This document shows, piece by piece, positions 42,551 through 54,336 of a stretch of 64,000 nt of DNA; position 1 is the first letter of the stretch; every line of letters starts with the position of its first letter. Under the pieces are notes generated by a model. It ran no database searches. It was not told the origin of the DNA and saw nothing but the letters and a program-made list of their open reading frames with translations. The stretch spans positions 62,001 through 126,000 of the forward strand of contig NZ_JAMTCP010000013.1 of the NCBI RefSeq assembly GCF_024171885.1, given 5' to 3'. The position numbers and the translations under genes were made by a program. Source of the DNA: Streptoalloteichus tenebrarius. Its GTDB lineage: Bacteria > Actinomycetota > Actinomycetes > Mycobacteriales > Pseudonocardiaceae.

Positions 42551-43257
42551 GGGGTTCCCCTTTCCGACAGGACGGGAGTGGGCTCGGCGGCGCCGTTGCC
42601 GGTGGGCGCCGACGCCGGGCCCACCGGTCCGGACGCGGTCTCCACGACGAAGCGCAGCAGCCAGTCCAGGCACTCGGCGCGGTGCCGCGCCTGGTACAGG
42701 TCCTCGCCCCACACGTACAGCCCGTGGCGGGCCACGATCAACGCCGGGGTGTCCGCGCGGAAGCCGGCCTCGAAGGCGTCCCCCAGCACCCGCATGTCCT
42801 GGCCGTTCGGGATCACCGGGATCGTCACGACGTCGTCGTGCGCGCCGCGGCCCAGGCCCTTGAGCATCTCCAGGTCCCGCAGCGCCACGCCGTGCGGCCA
42901 GCGCTCGGCGGCCACGACCGGCGCGAGCACGTGGACGTGCACCACGGCCCCCGCGCCGGAGACCCTGGCGATCCTGGCGTGCAGCCCCGCCTCGGCCGAG
43001 GGGCGGCGGGCGGGTCCCGGCTGGTCGGGCACGGCCGCGCCGTGCTCGTCGACGACCACCACGTCACGCGGGGTCAGCTCGGCCTTGTCCATGCCGCTGG
43101 CGGTGACGGCCAGCCGCAGCGGGTCCCTGCCGAGCACCACGGACAGGTTGCCGGAGGTGCCGCGCATCCAGCCCATGGCGGCGTAGCGGGCGGACTCGGC
43201 GGCCAACGCCCGGCCGGCCTGGTCGAGTTGGGTGGGCCAGAGGGGGTGTTCGCTCAT
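42547..43257 (-). CDS. mtnB: Methylthioribulose-1-phosphate dehydratase
   Basis: 236 residues from ATG 43257. Class II aldolase fold: MRGTSGNLSVVL, TASGMDKAELTPRDVV, zinc His pair VVHVHV and ARHGLYVWGEDLYQARHRAE. Removes water from methylthioribulose-1-phosphate. The start and stop both overlap neighbours by 4 bp, so mtnC-mtnB-mtnD is a strictly coupled operon. Confidence 0.95.
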   Translation of the reverse strand: MSEHPLWPTQLDQAGRALAAESARYAAMGWMRGTSGNLSVVLGRDPLRLAVTASGMDKAELTPRDVVVVDEHGAAVPDQPGPARRPSAEAGLHARIARVSGAGAVVHVHVLAPVVAAERWPHGVALRDLEMLKGLGRGAHDDVVTIPVIPNGQDMRVLGDAFEAGFRADTPALIVARHGLYVWGEDLYQARHRAECLDWLLRFVVETASGPVGPASAPTGNGAAEPTPVLSERGTP

Positions 43258-43973
43258 CGCTGGGGAACCACCTGGAGGTGTGCGAGGGAGTCGGTCGTGG
43301 GGTGGGGACCGAAGTCGGCGTCGGCGAACGGTTCGCCGGGGCGCGCCAGGCCGACCGTCCGCCAGCCCGCCGCCGCGGCGGCGTCGAGTTCGGCCGGCAC
43401 GTCCGAGAGGAAGGCGATGCCCTCCGGCGCGGTGCCCAGTTCCTCGGCGATCCGGTCGTAGGAGGGCTTCTCCCGCTTCGGTCCGGCGTTGACGGTGTCG
43501 AAGTACCGGGAGAACAGCCCGGTGAGGTCGCCGTCGGTGGTGTGGCCGAACAGGGCGATCTGGGCGGCGACCGAGCCGGAGGAGAACACCGCCAGGTGCG
43601 TGCCGGCCTCGTGCCACGCCCGCAGCGCCGGCGCGGCGTCGGGGAAGAGCCGGATCGTCAGCTCGCCGTGCGCGTACCCGTGCTGCCAGACCAGGCCCTG
43701 CAACGTCTTCAGCGGCGCGGCCTTGCGGTCGGCGTCCATCCACTCGTGCAGCACCCTGACGACCTCGTCGACGCCGGCCGTGGCGGGGAGCCCGGCCAGC
43801 TCCCGCACCTGCCGCACCGCGGATGCCACCTCCTGGTCGTCGGGGTGCTCCTCGATCCACGCGCCCAGCCGGGGACGGGCGTAGTCGTAGAGCACCACGT
43901 GCACCTGTTCGGTCGCGGTGACGGTGCCCTCGATGTCGACGACGACCCACCGGGTGGTGAGCGGGATGGTCAC
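43254..43973 (-). CDS. mtnC: Acireductone synthase (enolase-phosphatase E1)
   Basis: 239 residues from GTG 43973 (VTIPLTTRWVVVDIEGTVT). HAD motif 1 is DIEGTVT in place of the usual DxDxT, which is normal for this family; FSSGSV is motif 2 and FLSDVPAELDAA motif 3/4. Does enolisation and dephosphorylation of diketo-methylthiopentyl phosphate. First gene of the operon. mtnA and mtnK/mtnN are not in the window. Confidence 0.93.
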   Translation of the reverse strand: MTIPLTTRWVVVDIEGTVTATEQVHVVLYDYARPRLGAWIEEHPDDQEVASAVRQVRELAGLPATAGVDEVVRVLHEWMDADRKAAPLKTLQGLVWQHGYAHGELTIRLFPDAAPALRAWHEAGTHLAVFSSGSVAAQIALFGHTTDGDLTGLFSRYFDTVNAGPKREKPSYDRIAEELGTAPEGIAFLSDVPAELDAAAAAGWRTVGLARPGEPFADADFGPHPTTDSLAHLQVVPQR

Positions 43974-44163
43974 GGTGGCGGCGTCCTCTCCGATGGCGCT
44001 CGACGAGTTCGGCGTGCTCGGTTTTCCTGGCTGCTGCGGGTGATTCGGGTGGCGGCCACGGGCCGTCGCCCCGACGCACGCAGGGTAGTGGGTCACGGCC
44101 CCGGTCGGTCGGGTGATCGCGCCGTCCGTCCCGCACAGCGGGATGGCGCTGCTCCTCGCCGGA

Positions 44164-44199
44164 GGGACCAAGGCCCCCTCGGGCAGGGTCCTTGGCCGC
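44164..44199. promoter_or_regulatory. Two DosR-type boxes before CBS-BON gene 1
   Basis: GGGACCAAGGCCCC (44164-44177) and GGGTCCTTGGCCGC (44186-44199), both GGGnCCnnGGnC palindromes, with centres 22 bp apart (two helical turns). They lie 60-95 bp before the ATG at 44259. They resemble the GGGACT..AGTCCC core bound by mycobacterial DosR. Confidence 0.6.
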
Positions 44200-44258
44200 T
44201 GCCACGCCGCGCTCTCCGTCCCTAGCGTCGGGTTCCGGTCGATGCGGGAGGAGCGGTG

Positions 44259-44852
44259 ATGCGGGCGCGGGACGTCATGACGCGGGACGTGGTGTGGGTG
44301 CGGGGCGACCATCTGGTCAGCGACGCCGCGGCGCTGCTCACCGAGCACGGGTTCGCCGTGCTCCCGGTGGTCGACGAGGTGGAGCGGGTCCTCGGCGTGA
44401 TCAGCCTGTCCGACGCGCGTCGCGCCGTCGGCGATCCGACGGCGCCGGTGTGGTCGGTGATGAGCAGTCCGGCGGTGGTGGCCTCGACCGAGGCCGACCT
44501 GTCCGAGGTGGTCCGGTTACTGCTCGACCACCAGGTGCGCAGCGTGCCGGTGACCGCGTGCGGCACGGCCAGGGTGCTGGTGGGGATGCTGAGCCGGGGC
44601 GACCTGCTGCGCCTGACGGTCCGGCCGGACGAGGTGTTGGTCGCGGCGATCCAGCGCCGGCTCGACGACTACGCGGGCCGGGGCTGGTGGCGGGTCGAGG
44701 TCGAGGGCGGCGCGGTCACGGTCACCGGGGAGTTCACGGACGAGGCCGAGCGGCGGGTCGTCACCGCGCTGGTGCACACCGTGCCCGGCGTGCGACTGGC
44801 CGAGGTCGTGCATCGCACGCCCGCGCCGCGCTGCGCCGGCGGGCGCGGCTGA
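44259..44852 (+). CDS. CBS-pair protein with C-terminal BON domain (1)
   Basis: 197 residues from ATG 44259, GGAGGAG 5 nt upstream. Two CBS motifs: MRARDVMTRDVVWVRGDHLVSDAAALL and VWSVMSSPAVVASTEADLSEVVRLL, then a BON-like tail (GWWRVEVEGGAVTVTGEFTDEAERRVVTALVHTVPGV). CBS pairs bind adenine nucleotides; such CBS-BON proteins are typical members of dormancy regulons near DosR. The upstream palindromes support control by the regulator at 46217. Confidence 0.88.
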   Translation: MRARDVMTRDVVWVRGDHLVSDAAALLTEHGFAVLPVVDEVERVLGVISLSDARRAVGDPTAPVWSVMSSPAVVASTEADLSEVVRLLLDHQVRSVPVTACGTARVLVGMLSRGDLLRLTVRPDEVLVAAIQRRLDDYAGRGWWRVEVEGGAVTVTGEFTDEAERRVVTALVHTVPGVRLAEVVHRTPAPRCAGGRG

Positions 44853-44901
44853 CACGCACGACCCGGAAGACACCGACGGCACCAAAGACACCTGTGACGC
44901 C

Positions 44902-45216
44902 GACACCAGAACCGACGACACCGACACGGACGCCACTGACGCCGAAGTCGACGCTGACGACACCGACACCAACGCAGGCGACGCGGGCGCTGATACGGAC
45001 GACACCGACACCAGAACCGACGACACCGACACGGACGCCACTGACGCCGAAGTCGACGCTGACGACACCGACACCAACGCAGGCGACGCGGGCGCTGATA
45101 CGGACGACACCGACACCAGAACCGACGACACCGACACGGACGCCACTGACGCCGAAGCCGACGCTGACGACACCGACACCAACGCAGACGACGCGGACGC
45201 TGACACCGACGACACC
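44902..45216. repeat. Three 105-bp tandem repeats in a GAC/ACC-rich tract
   Basis: Exact period of 105 bp: units begin at 44902, 45007 and 45112 (GACACCAGAACCGACGAC). The first two are nearly identical, the third diverged. GAC-ACC hexamer bias continues to about 45590. All frames stay open because of this bias, giving Thr/Pro-, Asp/Thr- or Val/Ser-rich readings. The Asp-rich frame has no start codon and a frame slip near 45250, so I do not call a gene in 44853-45732. Confidence 0.85.
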
Positions 45217-45619
45217 GACAGCGTCACCGACGACGCCAACACGGACGCCACCGACTCGGCTGGGCGCCGTCAGCAACGGCATGGACACCACCGAGACCGG
45301 CCGTCGCCGCCGCCAACGCCAACGCGACACGGACACCGCGGACGCCAACGCTGCCGCCAGCGTCGGTGCCGACGGCAGCGATGACACCAATGCCGACGCC
45401 GGTAGCGAGGACGCCCACGACACCGACACCGACGACAGCAAGACCAACACCACCGACGCCGATACCAGCACCGACGGCAGCGACGGCATCCACGCCACTG
45501 ACGCCGACGACGACACGGACACCGACAACACCAAGGACAGCGACAACACCAAGGCCAGCGAGACCGGCGACACGGATGACGGGATGACGCGGATAGCACG
45601 TCGGCGGGCGAGCGGCCAT

Positions 45620-45654
45620 GGTCTTTGGTCCCGTCACCGGAGGACCAAAGCGGG
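45620..45654. promoter_or_regulatory. Two DosR-like boxes before the 127-residue gene
   Basis: CTTTGGTCC and GGACCAAAG form a perfect inverted repeat. Read singly, CGGGACCAAAGACC (minus, 45620-45633) and AGGACCAAAGCGGG (plus, 45641-45654) each match the GGGACCAAGG type box; centres are 21 bp apart. They lie 80-113 bp upstream of 45733. Confidence 0.5.
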
Positions 45655-45732
45655 CGGCCCGGACCGCTGGGAACGTTTACCGTTTCGCCTCGTGCCATCG
45701 GACGGGGCGCCTGACCTGACCGGGGAGACGGC

Positions 45733-46116
45733 ATGCGCGTGTTGGTGACGGAAGCGGCCTTCGGGGACAGCGACGAGGTGGTGCGGCGGCTGCGCTCGCT
45801 CGGTTGTCGCGTCAGCACCTGCCACGGCTCCACCGGCTTCTGTCGGGCGTTGAGCCCGGGCGGGCGGTGCCCGCTGGACACGCCGGGCGAGCCGGTCGAC
45901 CTGGTGGTGGACGTGCGGGCGGGCGACGAGGAGCTGACGACCCGGGAGTACGGGGCGGTGTGCGCGGTCCGCGCGCGCCGGCCGCTCGTGGTGGTCCCGG
46001 CCGACCGGGACGTGCCCGTGCGGGCGCCGGCCGCCGTCCGCTCGTGGGCGGCGGAGGCCAGCCTGCCGCAGTTGCTCGACGCCTGCGCGCGCCGGCACGC
46101 CGTGGCCGCGTCGTGA
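45733..46116 (+). CDS. Small protein of unknown function in dormancy locus
   Basis: 127 residues from ATG 45733, with a GACCGGGGAG ribosome site just before. αβ pattern: [74 protein letters not shown]. This resembles a receiver-like Rossmann domain without the phosphoacceptor. Four cysteines occur in the first half. Lies 100 bp before the response regulator, same direction, with DosR-like boxes upstream. Confidence 0.65.
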   Translation: MRVLVTEAAFGDSDEVVRRLRSLGCRVSTCHGSTGFCRALSPGGRCPLDTPGEPVDLVVDVRAGDEELTTREYGAVCAVRARRPLVVVPADRDVPVRAPAAVRSWAAEASLPQLLDACARRHAVAAS

Positions 46117-46216
46117 GCGCGGGCGACCGCGGCACGAGGTCCGGCGGAGCCGGGAACGGGGCCGGAGACGGCCACGCGGCACGCCGACCGGCGGGGACGG
46201 ACTGGAGGACGAGACG

Positions 46217-46894
46217 GTGACGGTCAGGACCTTCCTGGTCGACGACCACGAGATCGTGCGGCGGGGGATCGCCGACGTGCTGGAGCCCGAGCCCGACATC
46301 GAGGTGGTCGGGGAAGCCGCCTCGGTGCGGGAGGCGACGGCGGTGCTCCCCGCCGCACGGCCGGACGTGGCCGTGCTCGACGTGCGGCTGCCCGACGGCA
46401 ACGGCGTGGAGCTGTGCCGGGAACTGCGGTCCCGCATGCCCGAGCTGCGGTGCGTGATGCTGACGTCGTTCGCCGACGACGAGGCGCTGTTCGACGCGAT
46501 CATGGCGGGCGCGTCCGGGTTCGTGCTCAAGCAGGTGGTGGGCGGCGACCTGGTGGCGGCCATCCGCGCCGTCGGGGCTGGACAGTCCCTTTTGGACGCG
46601 CGGACGACCTCGGCCCTGTTGGCGCGGCTGCGTCGGCAGCAGGAGTTGGCCGACCCGTTGCGGGAGCTGACCGACCAGGAGCGCACCGTGTTGGAGTTGA
46701 TCGGGGAGGGCCTGACCAACCGGCAGATCGCGGAGCGGATGTTCCTGGCCGAGAAGACCGTGAAGAACTACGTCTCCCACCTGCTGGCGAAGCTGGGGAT
46801 GCAGCGGCGGACGCAGGCCGCCGTGCTGGCCACCGAACTGCGGTGGGGCCGCACCTCGGCCGAGCGGGCGCGCTTCGGTCCGTCCCGTGGCTGA
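46217..46894 (+). CDS. devR: DosR/DevR-like NarL family response regulator
   Basis: 225 residues from GTG 46217. Receiver with [17 protein letters not shown], Asp55 ([11 protein letters not shown]), [26 protein letters not shown] (this string is very close to mycobacterial DosR), and LuxR helix-turn-helix [44 protein letters not shown]. In mycobacteria the regulator turns on dormancy genes under hypoxia, NO or CO. Neighbours here (CBS-BON, Usp, PPOX, GAF kinase) are the classic targets. Symbol by similarity. Confidence 0.88.
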   Translation: MTVRTFLVDDHEIVRRGIADVLEPEPDIEVVGEAASVREATAVLPAARPDVAVLDVRLPDGNGVELCRELRSRMPELRCVMLTSFADDEALFDAIMAGASGFVLKQVVGGDLVAAIRAVGAGQSLLDARTTSALLARLRRQQELADPLRELTDQERTVLELIGEGLTNRQIAERMFLAEKTVKNYVSHLLAKLGMQRRTQAAVLATELRWGRTSAERARFGPSRG

Positions 46895-46947
46895 CCACGC
46901 CTGACACCGGCCCTCGGCCGGCGGCCTCGCCCGTCAGATCCGACTCG

Positions 46948-47046
46948 TCAGATCCGGCTCAGATCCGGCTCAGATCCGGCTCAGATCCGGCTCAGATCCG
47001 GCTCAGATCCGGCTCAGATCCGGCTCAGTTCGGGCTCAGATCCGGC
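46948..47046. repeat. 11-bp tandem repeat, nine copies
   Basis: TCAGATCCGGC in eight perfect copies plus one variant (TCAGTTCGGGC, 47025-47035). Lies between the convergent ends of the regulator (46894) and the kinase (47124). Confidence 0.92.
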
Positions 47047-47123
47047 CCGTCAGATCCCATCGGTCGTGGCACGGATTTCCTGTGCGGCGGGGCGTTCCTC
47101 GCCGTTCCTCGTGTCACGTGGGT

Positions 47124-50037
<2,914 letters not shown>

Positions 50038-50114
50038 GCCCGCCCACCTCCGTGTCGTCGCCCGGGGTCGTTCCCCGGTCCTCCCACGGTCCCCGGCCGC
50101 CGCCGGGGGGTGCA

Positions 50115-50152
50115 GGGCAGAAGGTCCCGTGTCCGGCCGGGACCTCCGGGTG
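50115..50152. promoter_or_regulatory. DosR-like boxes before the Usp gene
   Basis: GGGACCTTCTGCCC (minus strand, 50115-50128) and GGGACCTCCGGGTG (plus, 50139-50152); together AGGTCCC...GGGACCT forms an inverted repeat with a 10-nt gap. They lie 78-115 bp before the GTG at 50037 and run up to the end of the PPOX gene. Confidence 0.5.
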
Positions 50153-50156
50153 GCCG

Positions 50157-50576
50157 TCAGTCCCGCGGGCGGCGGACGATGCGCCGCCCCTGCACCAGGT
50201 CCACGCTGATCTGCACGTACCGGTCCCGCTGCCCGGGAGCCCACGGCCGCAGGTCGAGTGCGGCGAGTTCGGCCAGCTCGTCGGGGTCGGTGACCACGCG
50301 CGCCCGTCCCACGACGGTCACGTTCCACCCGGTGCGGGTCGCGGCGTCGAACTCGTCCACCTCGAAGGCGACCACGGCGTTGCGCGTGGCCGCCGCGAGC
50401 TTGCTGCCCTCCCGGGTGCGGAACACCACGGAGCCCCCGTTCAGCACGAAGGTCACCGGCTGCACCGCGGGCAGGGCGTCGTGGGTGAACGCGATCCGCC
50501 CCACCGGCACCGACCCCAGCAGCCGCAGGCACTCGGCCTCGTCGAGCACCTCGAGACCAGTCCTGTCGTACCGCAC
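50157..50576 (-). CDS. Pyridoxamine 5'-phosphate oxidase-fold protein
   Basis: 139 residues from GTG 50576, preceded by GGAAGGAG. Split-barrel flavin/F420-type fold: VLDEAECLRLLGSVPVGRIAFTHDALPAVQPVTFVL, GSKLAAATRNAVVAFEVDEFD, GWNVTVVGRARVV. Usual small PPOX family found in DosR regulons; binds a flavin or F420, with the physiological substrate unknown. The box GGGTCGAAGGTCCC lies 105 bp upstream. Confidence 0.87.
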   Translation of the reverse strand: MRYDRTGLEVLDEAECLRLLGSVPVGRIAFTHDALPAVQPVTFVLNGGSVVFRTREGSKLAAATRNAVVAFEVDEFDAATRTGWNVTVVGRARVVTDPDELAELAALDLRPWAPGQRDRYVQISVDLVQGRRIVRRPRD

Positions 50577-50680
50577 GTCCGGCTCCTTCCACGGGGTCAG
50601 CCCGACCGAGGACCTGGCGCGGCGGGCGAACTCCGCCGCCAGTGACGGTCCACAGTCGCCCCGCGCGCCAGGGGAAACCA

Positions 50681-50694
50681 GGGTCGAAGGTCCC
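50681..50694. promoter_or_regulatory. DosR-like box before the PPOX gene
   Basis: GGGTCGAAGGTCCC, a 14-bp palindrome apart from the GAAG core, 105 bp upstream of the PPOX start on the minus strand. Second site not seen. Confidence 0.5.
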
Positions 50695-50782
50695 GGTTCG
50701 CGCCGGCCCGCGTGTCCTGATCGGCCGCCTCGGTCGGGCGCGTGTCCCGCTCGACCGCCCCGCGTGAGCAAGCGCGTCCCGC

Positions 50783-53242
50783 TCAACCGCCCTGGGCGAG
50801 CCGGGCGGCCGCGACGACGGCCTGGCCGTAGCTGATCCCGCCGTCGTGCGCCGGCACCCGCTCCCCGACCAGGACCTCCAGCCCCTCCCTGGTCAGCCGG
50901 CCCAGCACCGAGGCGGTCAACCGCCGGTTCTGGAACACCGCGCCGCCCAGGCACACCGTCCGCACGCCGGTCGCCTCCGCGCACCGCGTCACCAGCGCGG
51001 TGGTGACCTCGGCGACCGTGGTGTGGAACCGCGCGGCCACCAGGTCCAGCGGGCAGTCGGTCGCCGCCACCAGCACGTCCCACAGCGTCGGCACCGGGTC
51101 GTACACCCACAGCTCGTCCTGGCGCGCCAACCGCCAGCCCAGCGCGGGCGGCTCGTCGCGCGCGCCCGCCGCGGCCTCCAGCCGCAGCACGGCCTCGCCG
51201 TCGTAGCCGACCTCGTCGCACAGCCCGAGCAGACAGGCCACCGCGTCGAACAGCCGGGCCGCGCTGGAGGAGCGGGGGCAGTTCACGCCGGAGGCGATCA
51301 TGCTCCTGACGCCGGCCACCTCCTCGGCCGGCCGGCGCTCCAGCAGGTCCGGCGCGATCGACGGCGAGATGTGGTTGCCCAGCCGCTCCGCCCCGAACAG
51401 GTAGCCCAGCGCCGACCACGCCGGCCGGTGCGCCGCGGCCTCCCCTCCCGGCAGCGGCGCGGTGCCGAACCGGGCGAGCCGGCGATAGCGCGCGTAGTCC
51501 GCGAGCAGGATTTCCCCGCCCCACAGGGTGCCGTCCTCGCCGAGCCCGGTGCCGTCGTAGACGACGCCGAGGAACGGGCCGTTCACCCGGTGCTCGGCGG
51601 CGGTGGCCACGACGTGCGCGTGGTGGTGCTGCACCCCGATCCGCCGCCGCGCGGCGAACTCGCCGGCGTACCGCGTGGACACGTACTCGGGGCACAGGTC
51701 GTGCGCGACCACCTCGGGCTCGATGGCGTGCAGGCGGAGGAACGTGGCGATGGTGTCCTGGAACGCGGCCACGCACGCCGGGTTCGACAGGTCCCCGCCG
51801 GGCGGGGTGAGGACCACGTGGTCGCCCTGGGCCAGCGCCGCGGTGTGCGCGAGGCGCGCGCCCACGGCGAGCACCGGGCTGGGCACGCGCACGGGCAGCC
51901 GCAGGGACAGCGGGGCGTTGCCCCGGCCCCGCCGCAGCGTCGTGACCCGGCCGGCGACCACGCGCCGCACCGAGTCCTCGTAGCGCGACCGGATGACCCG
52001 GTCGTGGGCGAGCACGCCGTCCACGACCGGGCCCAGCACGGTCCGCGCGTGCTCGTCCTCGATGATCATCGGGTCGCCCGCCCGGTTGCCGCTGGTGACG
52101 ACCAGCGGGCGGTCCAGGTCGGCGAGCAGCAGGTGGTGCGTGGGGCTGTGCGGGAGCTGCACCCCCAGCTCCGCCATGCCCGGCGCCACCGAGTCGCCCA
52201 CGCGGCCGGGGACCCGGCCGGGCAGCAGCACGACGGGGCGGGCGGGGGAGTGCAGCAGCGCGGCCGAGGGGCCGTCCAGCGCCGCGAGGGACCGCGCGGC
52301 GGCCAGGTCGCGCACCATCACCGGGAACGGCCGGTGCGGCTGGCCCTTGATCCTGCGCAGCCGCCGCACGGCGGTCTCGTCGGTCGCGTCGCAGACGAGC
52401 TGGTAGCCGCCCACGCCCTTCACCGCGACCACGCCGCCCTCGGCCACGACCCGCTCGGCCGCGCCCAGGGCCGCGCCCGCGAGGTGCGACGGGCTGCGCG
52501 CGTCCCGCGCCGTCCACGTCAGTTGGGGTCCGCAGGAGGGGCACGCGACGGGCTCGGCGCGGCACCGCCGGCTCGTCGGGTCGTGGTACTCCTCCGCGCA
52601 CTCCTGGCACATCGGGAAGTGCCGCATGGTCGTGCGGGCCCGGTCGTAGGGCAGCGCCTCGATGATGCTCGCGCGTGGGCCGCACACGGCGCAGTTGAGG
52701 AACGGGTAGCGGTAGCGCCGGTCGTTCCGGTCGAACAGCTCGACGAGGCAGTCCTCGCAGGTCGCCAGGTCGGGCGGCACCTCGCGGGAGCCCCTCGGGA
52801 CCGCGGCGCCCTCGACGCCGGGCGTGCCGGCGGCGCTGGCGGTGCTGGCCGTGCTGGCGGTGCTGTCGACGACCCGGAAGCCGCGCTCCCACAGGACGTG
52901 GTCGGGCAGTTCGGCCACCACGACCGAGCCGACCCGCGCGCCGGGGGGAGCGTCGTGGGCCAGCCGGCGGGCCAGCTCCCGCAGGGCCGGAACGGGCCCC
53001 GCCGCCCGCACGACCACGTGTCCGTCGGCGTTGCGCACGTCGCCGGACAGGCCGAGGGACGAGGCCAGCCGGTGCGTGAACGCCCGGAAGCCCACGCCCT
53101 GCACCAGGCCGTGGACCTCGATGCGGGCGGCGGTGTGGTGGCCCTCGCCGGGGGCGGCGGTCCTGCGTCGACCGGGTCGGCGCCCGCGGACACCGGGAAG
53201 GGCCCTCGGACCCTCAGCCACGGTTCCGGACGGTAGCCGCAC
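50783..53242 (-). CDS. hypF: HypF carbamoyltransferase ([NiFe]-hydrogenase maturation)
   Basis: 819 residues if started at ATG 53242; a GTG at 53221 is possible. Domain order is complete: acylphosphatase (VHGLVQGVGFRAFTHRLA, ~43), two zinc fingers CEDC-x18-CAVC and CQEC-x18-CPSC (~170-240), YrdC-like domain (VAVKGVGGYQLVCDA, TSGNRAGDPM) and Kae1-like C-terminal domain (HHHAHVVA, YDGTGLGEDGTLWGGE). Makes the thiocarbamate that becomes the CN ligand of hydrogenase. A (STA)n linker joins the first two domains. No hydrogenase or other hyp gene is in the window. Confidence 0.95.
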   Translation of the reverse strand: MRLPSGTVAEGPRALPGVRGRRPGRRRTAAPGEGHHTAARIEVHGLVQGVGFRAFTHRLASSLGLSGDVRNADGHVVVRAAGPVPALRELARRLAHDAPPGARVGSVVVAELPDHVLWERGFRVVDSTASTASTASAAGTPGVEGAAVPRGSREVPPDLATCEDCLVELFDRNDRRYRYPFLNCAVCGPRASIIEALPYDRARTTMRHFPMCQECAEEYHDPTSRRCRAEPVACPSCGPQLTWTARDARSPSHLAGAALGAAERVVAEGGVVAVKGVGGYQLVCDATDETAVRRLRRIKGQPHRPFPVMVRDLAAARSLAALDGPSAALLHSPARPVVLLPGRVPGRVGDSVAPGMAELGVQLPHSPTHHLLLADLDRPLVVTSGNRAGDPMIIEDEHARTVLGPVVDGVLAHDRVIRSRYEDSVRRVVAGRVTTLRRGRGNAPLSLRLPVRVPSPVLAVGARLAHTAALAQGDHVVLTPPGGDLSNPACVAAFQDTIATFLRLHAIEPEVVAHDLCPEYVSTRYAGEFAARRRIGVQHHHAHVVATAAEHRVNGPFLGVVYDGTGLGEDGTLWGGEILLADYARYRRLARFGTAPLPGGEAAAHRPAWSALGYLFGAERLGNHISPSIAPDLLERRPAEEVAGVRSMIASGVNCPRSSSAARLFDAVACLLGLCDEVGYDGEAVLRLEAAAGARDEPPALGWRLARQDELWVYDPVPTLWDVLVAATDCPLDLVAARFHTTVAEVTTALVTRCAEATGVRTVCLGGAVFQNRRLTASVLGRLTREGLEVLVGERVPAHDGGISYGQAVVAAARLAQGG

Positions 53243-53282
53243 GGGCGCGCGGTCGCGCGCCGGCCACCGGCCACCCGCGCGC

Positions 53283-53311
53283 GGGACCTGGTTTCTTTCC
53301 CCCTATAGGGG
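53283..53311. promoter_or_regulatory. DosR-like half box and palindrome upstream of CBS-BON gene 2
   Basis: GGGACCTGGTTTCT (53283-53296) followed by the perfect 12-bp palindrome CCCCTATAGGGG (53300-53311), in the divergent gap between hypF and the CBS-BON gene, about 110-135 bp before the latter's ATG. Confidence 0.4.
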
Positions 53312-53418
53312 CTTTCTGCTCCCGGGCCGTGACGACCTTCGCCTCTGTCCCGCGTGCGCGCCCCGGCGCGAGGCTCGACAGCGTGTTCGGAAGGCGAACC
53401 CGACGGGTGGAGACCGCG

Positions 53419-54135
53419 ATGCGCAGACCGACGGTGGCCGACGCGATGACCAGGGATGTGATCAGCGTGTCCCCGGGGACACCCCTGACGGAGGTGGCCG
53501 ACCTGCTCGCCGTGCACCAGATCGGCGCGGTGCCCGTGGTGACGGCGAAGGGGGTTCTGGCCGGGGTCGTGCCCGCGGCCCGGGTGGCGGAGCGGGTGGC
53601 GGCCGGGGTGGACGCGCCGGACGTGCTGGAGGCCGCGGCCGGTCCCGTGCCCGCGCCCCGACGCCGGACCTGGTGGCGGACGCCCTCCCGCCCGGTGGTC
53701 GAGGACGTGATGGCGCCGCCCGCGGCCACGATCCGGGCCGGGGCGCCCCTCCCGGAGGCCACGCGCCGGCTGGCCGCGTCCGGCGTGGACCGGCTGTGGG
53801 TGGTGGACGACGCGAACCGCCTGGTGGGGGTGCTGACCCGCCGCGACCTGCTCCGCAGGAACCTGCGGTCGGACGAGGAGATCCGCGCCGAGGTGGCCGA
53901 CCAGGTCCTCGGCCGGGTTCTCGGGGCCCGCCCCGGTTCCGTCACGGTGACGGTGCGGGACGGTGTCGTGACCCTCACCGGGCGGTTGCAGTGGCGCAGC
54001 GACGTCGACCTGGCCGTCTGGCTCACCCTGGCCTTACCGGGCGTGGTCGACGTCGTCAACCAGCTCGGGTGCCTCTACCTCGACCCGCCGGCCGCCCGTC
54101 AGGAGATGCGGCTGCTGCGCGAGCGCTCGCGGTGA
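53419..54135 (+). CDS. CBS-pair protein with C-terminal BON domain (2)
   Basis: 238 residues from ATG 53419, with GGAGA 5 nt upstream; a GTG at 53407 is also in frame. CBS motifs MRRPTVADAMTRDVISVSPGTPLTEVADLL and VVEDVMAPPAATIRAGAPLPEATRRL separated by a 40-residue linker, then BON (RPGSVTVTVRDGVVTLTGRLQWRSDVDLAVWLTLALPGVVDVVNQL). Paralog of the protein at 44259. Divergent from hypF. Confidence 0.88.
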   Translation: MRRPTVADAMTRDVISVSPGTPLTEVADLLAVHQIGAVPVVTAKGVLAGVVPAARVAERVAAGVDAPDVLEAAAGPVPAPRRRTWWRTPSRPVVEDVMAPPAATIRAGAPLPEATRRLAASGVDRLWVVDDANRLVGVLTRRDLLRRNLRSDEEIRAEVADQVLGRVLGARPGSVTVTVRDGVVTLTGRLQWRSDVDLAVWLTLALPGVVDVVNQLGCLYLDPPAARQEMRLLRERSR

Positions 54136-54147
54136 GCCCTCGGGCGT

Positions 54148-54181
54148 GAACGGGGCGGACAGGGCGGGGTCCGCCCCGTTC
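54148..54181 (+). terminator. Terminator after CBS-BON gene 2
   Basis: 13-bp perfect stem GAACGGGGCGGAC / GTCCGCCCCGTTC around an 8-nt loop, 12 nt after the stop codon. Confidence 0.85.
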
Positions 54182-54336
54182 CGCGCGCTCCCCGACCACT
54201 CGGCCTCGCCCGTCCGACCCGGCGTTCACTCGAACCCGTGTCCCATCGTTGCCCTGCCCCATCGACGCCGTGCCGGCTCAACCCCGATCCCACCCACGCG
54301 TCCTGCTGACGTGACGTCCAGCGGAAGGGAGCCGCG

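Noticed and set aside
44192-45748. Long Thr/Pro-rich plus frame and Val/Ser-rich minus frames
   Set aside because: They are by-products of the GAC/ACC-biased repeat and run out of frame through the CBS-BON gene.
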